NCBI GenBank assembly: GCA_041481445.1
Contig: JBGPBV010000208.1
Span: 1 to 9,743, forward strand
From: AA29 sp041481445
Lineage (GTDB): Bacteria; Acidobacteriota; Vicinamibacteria; Fen-336
Length of the DNA stretch: 9,743 bases
Direction of reading: 5' to 3'
The translations under genes were made by a program, and so were the position numbers. Of this stretch, positions 6,376 through 9,743 are shown in pieces (position 1 is the stretch's first letter; each line of letters opens with the position of its first letter). Below the pieces are notes generated by a model, which saw only the letters and a list, made by a program, of their open reading frames with translations, was not told the origin of the DNA and made no database searches.

Positions 6376-7071
6376 GCGGCGAGCTAGCACGACCCGCGCC
6401 ACCTCCAGGTGGATCGGGTCGTCGATGTGCAGGGAGCTCTCCGCGGAGAGGGGCAGGCCGCGCACGTCGGCACCCAGGCCGAAGTCGCGACCGCTCCACT
6501 CCTCGAGGAGCCGGCGGCGGCGGACGAAGATCGCGCCGTCGAAGACGTAGGCCGGGGGCAGGTCCTGGCGCTGAAGGTAGCTCTCGTTCGTCTCCGCGGA
6601 GAACGGGCGGACCCGATCGCCTTCGAGCCGCTTCGCCCAGTACGGGTGCTCGTGCTCGACGCGGAGGACCGTGGCCACGGAGTCCGCGCCGGACTCTTCG
6701 AGCTTTGCCACCGCGGCATCGAGGTCCGCGCCCCGGAGCCCGGGCGAGGTGGCCTGCATCGACACGACCGCGTCCGCCCGGAAGCCCAGGCCGTCCATGG
6801 CCGCCAGCGCGTGCTGGACGACCGGGATGAGGCTCACGGTGTCGGTGGCCAGCTCCGGCGGCCGCACGAACGGCACCTCCGCGCCCCACCGGCGGGCCGT
6901 CTCCGCGATCTCCTCGTCTTCGGTCGACACGATGACCCGGTCGAGCCGCTTCGCCTCGCGGGCCGCCCCGATCGCCCAGGCGATCAGCGGACGCCCCGCG
7001 ACGTCGACGAGGTTCTTGCGCGGGATCGACTTGGATCCGCCCCGGGCCGGGATGACGGCCAGTACCTTCAT
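6367..7071 (-). CDS. Acylneuraminate-type cytidylyltransferase (CMP-sugar synthetase family)
   Basis: The protein has 234 residues, the normal size for the family that activates sialic-acid-like sugars with CTP (NeuA, PseF, PtmB type). The nucleotide-binding loop IPARGGSKSIPRKN (7-20) is nearly perfect. Also present are GRPLIAWAIGAA, VIVSTEDEEIAETAR, a TSP motif at 108-110 (SMQATSPGLRG, where most members read TSPLR) and QRQDLPPAYVFDGAIF (167-182). The C-terminal metal-binding signature, normally DID, reads HID at 215-217 (SLHIDDPIHLE), so the first metal-ligand Asp is His. No sialic or pseudaminic acid synthase (NeuB/NeuC or PseB-I) lies in the window, so substrate and pathway stay open; glycolipid, capsule or flagellin glycosylation are all possible. 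The start has AGGAG 9 bases upstream. The 3' end overlaps the symporter gene tail to tail. Confidence 0.9.
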   Translation of the reverse strand: MKVLAVIPARGGSKSIPRKNLVDVAGRPLIAWAIGAAREAKRLDRVIVSTEDEEIAETARRWGAEVPFVRPPELATDTVSLIPVVQHALAAMDGLGFRADAVVSMQATSPGLRGADLDAAVAKLEESGADSVATVLRVEHEHPYWAKRLEGDRVRPFSAETNESYLQRQDLPPAYVFDGAIFVRRRRLLEEWSGRDFGLGADVRGLPLSAESSLHIDDPIHLEVARVVLARRSG

Positions 7072-7095
7072 GTGCTCGATCTCCTGTGCTCGATC
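7068..7095 (-). repeat. 14-base tandem duplication spanning the ribosome binding site and start codon of the cytidylyltransferase
   Basis: On the minus strand, GATCGAGCACAGGA (7095-7082) is followed directly by GATCGAGCACATGA (7081-7068). The two units match at 13 of 14 positions. The AGGA of the first unit is the core of the Shine-Dalgarno, and the aligned ATGA of the second unit contains the start codon. Confidence 0.85.
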
Positions 7096-7145
7096 GGCGA
7101 GCGTGGATTGTAGCCGGGCCCGTGCGCTACGCTGGCACGATCACG

Positions 7146-7151
7146 AAGGAG
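7146..7151 (+). promoter_or_regulatory. Ribosome binding site deciding the cupin gene start
   Basis: AAGGAG lies 5 bases before the ATG at 7157. The frame stays open far upstream, to 6671, so this site and the signal peptide directly after it decide the start. Confidence 0.8.
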
Positions 7152-7156
7152 CACAC

Positions 7157-7672
7157 ATGGGCCCTTGCCGGAACGCGTCGGGTCTCTTGCCACTCGCCGT
7201 CCTCGGCCTCGCGTGGGCGGGGCTCGCTCCCACCGCGCGCGGGGACGACGTGTCTCCGGGCGTCCAGATCGTCAAGGGGACGGCGATCGCCGACAAGATC
7301 GATCGCGCGGCGCCCTCCCCCGGAGGCCGGGGTGGCGTCATCGCCCAGGACGAGGGCTGGCGGGTGCACGCCGCGGAGCGCGACGCGCCCGGCCTGGCCG
7401 AGATGCACGAGGGCGACACCGACGTGTGGTACGTCCTGGCCGGAGGAGGCACGCTGGTCACCGGCGGCACGATCGTGGACGCCGCGATCACCGGCCCTGG
7501 CGAGCACCGGGGCCCCGCGATCCGGGGCGGCTCCGAGTTGGCGATCGCCACCGGCGACCTGATCTCGATCCGCCCGGGCGTGCCGCATTGGATCAAGACG
7601 GTGGACGGCCGCCTCCGGTACTTGACGGTCAAGGTGCATGGACGGCCCGTTGCCGCCGACGGCGCACGCTGA
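7157..7672 (+). CDS. Secreted single-domain cupin protein
   Basis: The protein has 171 residues. The N-terminus is a Sec-type signal peptide (hydrophobic LLPLAVLGLAWAGLAPTARG, likely cut near residue 29; no lipobox Cys at the junction). One cupin_2 beta-barrel follows from about residue 70 to 165. Motif 1 reads EMHEGDTDVWYVLAGGGTLV: His84 is kept, the second His of the usual HxH is Gly86, and the Glu is Asp89. Motif 2 reads GDLISIRPGVPHWI with His144 kept. The metal site is therefore reduced or altered relative to classical cupins. From memory, relatives with a similar (H..ETD)VWYVLEG..TLVTGG pattern exist and are mostly annotated only as cupins. The function is unknown; a periplasmic binding or isomerase role is possible. 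A strong AAGGAG and the 85-base gap to the divergent cytidylyltransferase imply its own promoter. The stop lies 7 bases from the convergent cyclase-like gene. Confidence 0.88.
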   Translation: MGPCRNASGLLPLAVLGLAWAGLAPTARGDDVSPGVQIVKGTAIADKIDRAAPSPGGRGGVIAQDEGWRVHAAERDAPGLAEMHEGDTDVWYVLAGGGTLVTGGTIVDAAITGPGEHRGPAIRGGSELAIATGDLISIRPGVPHWIKTVDGRLRYLTVKVHGRPVAADGAR

Positions 7673-7679
7673 GTCCAGT

Positions 7680-8591
7680 TCAGAGCCGAGCTCGCTCGTA
7701 CCAACGGAGCACCCGCAACGCCCGGAGCGTGTTCCACCGACTCGGCTCGCCCATCGACTCACCGAGCGGGAAGGCGAGCGCCTCGTCGTGCGCGCGATCG
7801 AGGAGCCATCGACCGTCGGCCTGCTGCCGGCTCGCGACGACATGCAAGGCATCGTCGATGCGCGCATCGGGCTGGACACCGGCGTCCCTGAGGTAGTCGA
7901 GCGCACGGAGGACGTCGTAGTGGTAGCGGGGCGGGAACGCGAATTCCAGGAACGCCGGATTCGCGACCTCGCCGGTCGAGCGCCGTCGGAAGAGACCGCG
8001 CTCGAGCAGGTACTCCTCGCCTCGCCGTCTGGCCGCCGCGATCCCTGGCGCGGACCCCACGGCACGCTCGTACTCGAGCAGCCCCTCCAGCACGCAGATG
8101 GTGGTGTGGAACGACGAGCGCGCGCTCTTCGGCGCTTCGCAGTTCCAACCGCCGTCATCGAGTTGCTCGCCGACGAGACGGCGCGCGAGGCTCTCCGTCG
8201 GGCGCCCGAAGTAGGCGCCGAGCGCGAGCGTGCCCCCGTTGATGCATGGCTCCACCTCCCCCTCGAAGAACGGCTTCTGGCCGAACTCCTCGTCCCACCG
8301 GAAGCCCGCCTCGAGGCGTGCCACCGCCGAGTCGACGGCAGGCTCGGCGCGGTCGACGCCGGTCGCGCGCAGGAGGAGCAACGTGTAGAGGGTCGGCAAC
8401 CAGACGGGGGCGCCGGCCCGGTGCCACGAGCCGTCCGATCCCTGGCCGGCGAGAATCTCCGCGCCAACCCCTTCGCGCGGGACGCGGGCGCGCTCCGCGG
8501 CGACCGCCTCCGGGGCGGCGTCCGTCAGATCGCGCATCGCCTGCCAGCGGATGGCCGGGCCCGAGTCGAGCAGCCAGTCGATCGTATCCAC
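7680..8591 (-). CDS. Squalene-cyclase/prenyltransferase-like alpha-toroid repeat protein
   Basis: The protein has 303 residues. It shows repeated QW-like loops of the terpene cyclase / protein prenyltransferase beta-subunit superfamily: GQGSDGSW (49-56), EQLDDGGWNCE (ending near 152, with Trp149 and Cys151) and RQQADGRW (255-262). These alternate with helices such as TTICVLEGLLEYE and HYDVLRALDYL, which suggests an alpha/alpha toroid. It is less than half the length of a true squalene-hopene cyclase (about 630-700 residues) and lacks the catalytic DxDD motif, so real cyclase activity is unlikely. Such proteins are usually listed as 'prenyltransferase' or 'squalene cyclase' without evidence. 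The start is GTG at 8591; the opening MDTIDWLLDSGPAIRWQAMRDL matches my memory of how relatives begin, although the only Shine-Dalgarno-like stretch (AGAGG at the upstream stop) is too far away. It lies 16 bases after the dehydrogenase gene and probably belongs to the same transcript. Confidence 0.85.
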   Translation of the reverse strand: MDTIDWLLDSGPAIRWQAMRDLTDAAPEAVAAERARVPREGVGAEILAGQGSDGSWHRAGAPVWLPTLYTLLLLRATGVDRAEPAVDSAVARLEAGFRWDEEFGQKPFFEGEVEPCINGGTLALGAYFGRPTESLARRLVGEQLDDGGWNCEAPKSARSSFHTTICVLEGLLEYERAVGSAPGIAAARRRGEEYLLERGLFRRRSTGEVANPAFLEFAFPPRYHYDVLRALDYLRDAGVQPDARIDDALHVVASRQQADGRWLLDRAHDEALAFPLGESMGEPSRWNTLRALRVLRWYERARL

Positions 8592-8607
8592 GGCGAGATG
8601 TTAGCCT

Positions 8608-9360
8608 CTAGCCGCGGCCGACGAACGGCATCTTCGTGGCCATGATGGTCATGAACTGCACGTTGACGTCGAGCGGCAGGTTGGCCATCTGCAGCACGGC
8701 GTTGCCGACGTGCGTCACGTCCATCAGCGGCTCGGGCTTGATCGAGCCGTCGGCCTGCGGCACGCCCTGCGCCATGCGCGCGGCGAGATCGGTCGAGGCG
8801 TTGCCGATGTCGATCTGGCTGGCGGTGATGTCGTCCTTGCGCCCGTCGAGAGAGATGCACTTGGTCAGGCCCGTGACGGCGTGCTTGGTGGCGGTGTAGG
8901 CCACCGACATCGGCCGCGGCACGTGGGCGGAGATGGAGCCGTTGTTGATGATGCGGCCGCCCCGGGGAACCTGCGCCTTCATGATGCGGATGGCTTCCTG
9001 CGTGCACATGAACATGGCGACGAGGTTGAGGTCGACCACCTGGCGGAACTTCGCGATCGACAGGTCCTCCATGGGCACCGCCGGCGCTCCCATGCCCGCG
9101 TTGTTGAAGAGGACGTCGAGCCGGCCCCAGGCCGCCCTGGTCTTCGCGAAGACCTCCTTCACCTGGTCGTCCTTGGTGATGTCGGCCGGCAGCACGAGCG
9201 CGCGGTCACCGGCGCCGGATTCGGCGGCGGTCTTTTCCAGCATCTCCTTGCGGCGGCCGACCAGCGCGACGTGGTAGCCGTCCTTCAGCATCGCGAGCGC
9301 CGCCGACTTGCCGATGCCGCTGCCCGCGCCGGTGACGAGCGCGACCCTCGTTGCCGTCAT
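8608..9360 (-). CDS. Classical short-chain dehydrogenase/reductase (SDR)
   Basis: The protein has 250 residues, typical of classical SDRs, which are cytosolic NAD(P)H-dependent oxidoreductases. It has the Rossmann motif TGAGSGIG (10-17), the acidic ADI at 59-61, NNAG at 86-89, the structural Asn112 and the catalytic Ser142, Tyr155 and Lys159 (YTATK). Arg36-Arg37 after the second strand (GRRKE) suggests a preference for NADP(H), an inference from the general rule. The substrate is unknown. The ATG at 9360 is chosen because TxxxLVTGAG normally begins within the first 10 residues; a GTG at 9375 would add five residues. Neither has a clear Shine-Dalgarno. It lies 16 bases after the permease stop and 16 bases before the cyclase-like gene, so the three minus-strand genes are probably cotranscribed. 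Confidence 0.93.
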   Translation of the reverse strand: MTATRVALVTGAGSGIGKSAALAMLKDGYHVALVGRRKEMLEKTAAESGAGDRALVLPADITKDDQVKEVFAKTRAAWGRLDVLFNNAGMGAPAVPMEDLSIAKFRQVVDLNLVAMFMCTQEAIRIMKAQVPRGGRIINNGSISAHVPRPMSVAYTATKHAVTGLTKCISLDGRKDDITASQIDIGNASTDLAARMAQGVPQADGSIKPEPLMDVTHVGNAVLQMANLPLDVNVQFMTIMATKMPFVGRG

Positions 9361-9376
9361 GCGGGCATTCTGCACG

Positions 9377-9743
9377 CTATTCCGCCCGCAGCGCCTCCAC
9401 CGGGTCGACCTTGATCACGCGCCGCGCCGGCAGGTAGCTCGCGACCATGGCCGCGGACAGCAGGGCCAGGGCGACCAGCGCGTAGGTGGCCGGGTCCGCC
9501 GCCCCGACCCCGAACAGGAGCGCGGCCATGAGGCGGCTCAGGCCGAGCGCGGCCGCCAGGCCGCAGGCGGCGCCGACGGCGGCGAGCTTGAGCCCGTCCA
9601 GGACGACCATCCCGGTCAGGGCCGGCCCTCGCGCACCGAGGGCCAGGCGGATGCCGATCTCGCGCGTGCGCTGCGAGACCGCGTAGGAGGTGACGCCGTA
9701 GATGCCGACGACTCCGAGCAGCAGGGCCATGCCGGCGGTGAGG
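9377..9743 (-). CDS. FtsX/MacB-type ABC transporter permease, C-terminal end only (probably ADOP family)
   Basis: Only the last 121 residues are visible; the 5' part lies beyond the right edge. The fragment holds the final FtsX domain. It opens with a transmembrane helix MALLLGVVGIYGVTSYAV, then the conserved cytoplasmic QRTREIGIRLALGA, then two more hydrophobic segments (about GLKLAAVGAACGLAAALGL and ATYALVALALLSAAMVASYL). It ends with PARRVIKVDPVEALRAE, the typical last residues of MacB-like permeases. The 'VSQRTREIGIRLALGA ... LLFGV...DP.TY' pattern is the one I associate with acidobacterial duplicated orphan permeases (800-900 residues, two FtsX units). That subfamily call is from memory, and the duplicated N-terminal half would be needed to confirm it. 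Such permeases act in the inner membrane in efflux or envelope transport. Confidence 0.88.
   Translation of the reverse strand, partial: LTAGMALLLGVVGIYGVTSYAVSQRTREIGIRLALGARGPALTGMVVLDGLKLAAVGAACGLAAALGLSRLMAALLFGVGAADPATYALVALALLSAAMVASYLPARRVIKVDPVEALRAE

Noticed and set aside
4822..7071. A sialic acid uptake and activation operon made of the symporter and the cytidylyltransferase
   Set aside because: The genes are on opposite strands and converge, the SSS family carries many substrates, and no other sialic acid gene is present. The link is not supported.
6671..7156. N-terminal extension of the cupin frame upstream of 7157
   Set aside because: The extension is antisense to the cytidylyltransferase, whereas the start at 7157 has AAGGAG 5 bases upstream and begins a signal peptide.
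7127..8467. Long minus-strand frame of 446 codons across the cupin and cyclase-like genes
   Set aside because: It is low-complexity Arg/Ser/Thr/Ala in its first part and antisense to the cupin in its second, with no recognisable domain.
1..9743. tRNA or rRNA genes, CRISPR arrays, insertion sequences or phage genes
   Set aside because: Nothing matching tRNA arms, regularly spaced repeats, terminal inverted repeats or transposase/integrase motifs was seen on either strand. Almost all sequence is taken up by ordinary coding genes.

Overview
This is a GC-rich, gene-dense bacterial chromosome segment, about two thirds or more G+C by eye, with strong G/C bias at third codon positions. Genes run on both strands and are packed with gaps of a few bases. 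I see no tRNA, rRNA, CRISPR array, transposase, integrase or prophage gene. The style suggests a soil or subsurface bacterium of the Acidobacteriota or Rokubacteria/Methylomirabilota type: very high GC, a FtsX-type permease of the 'acidobacterial duplicated orphan permease' kind, a stand-alone squalene-cyclase-like protein and a secreted cupin. The taxonomic call is inference only.

Left part (1-3870). Two minus-strand genes form a transcription unit. The first encodes a secreted protein of 241 residues that looks like a duplicated dimeric alpha-beta barrel. The second is translationally coupled to it through a one-base TGATG overlap. It encodes a cytosolic molybdopterin-bis-MGD oxidoreductase that runs off the left edge of the window. 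Divergent from this pair, across a 116-base gap holding an imperfect dyad, is a GlxA-type regulator (DJ-1/PfpI domain plus AraC helix-turn-helix). The regulator probably controls the pair.

Middle part (3878-7071). Seven bases after the regulator comes an RluA-family pseudouridine synthase whose catalytic aspartate is a glycine. It is followed by a full-length sodium:solute symporter. The symporter converges on, and overlaps by nine bases, a minus-strand acylneuraminate-type cytidylyltransferase. Part of that gene's Shine-Dalgarno/start region is a 14-base tandem duplication.

Right part (7157-9743). A secreted single-domain cupin protein on the plus strand converges, with a 7-base gap, on a minus-strand run of three genes separated by 16-base gaps. 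In transcription order these are the C-terminal end of a FtsX-type ABC permease, a classical short-chain dehydrogenase and a squalene-cyclase-like repeat protein.

The unit most worth following is the divergent regulator / secreted protein / molybdoenzyme group at the left. The clearest single oddity is the pseudouridine synthase that lacks its catalytic Asp. Nothing here amounts to an obvious multi-gene novel system.
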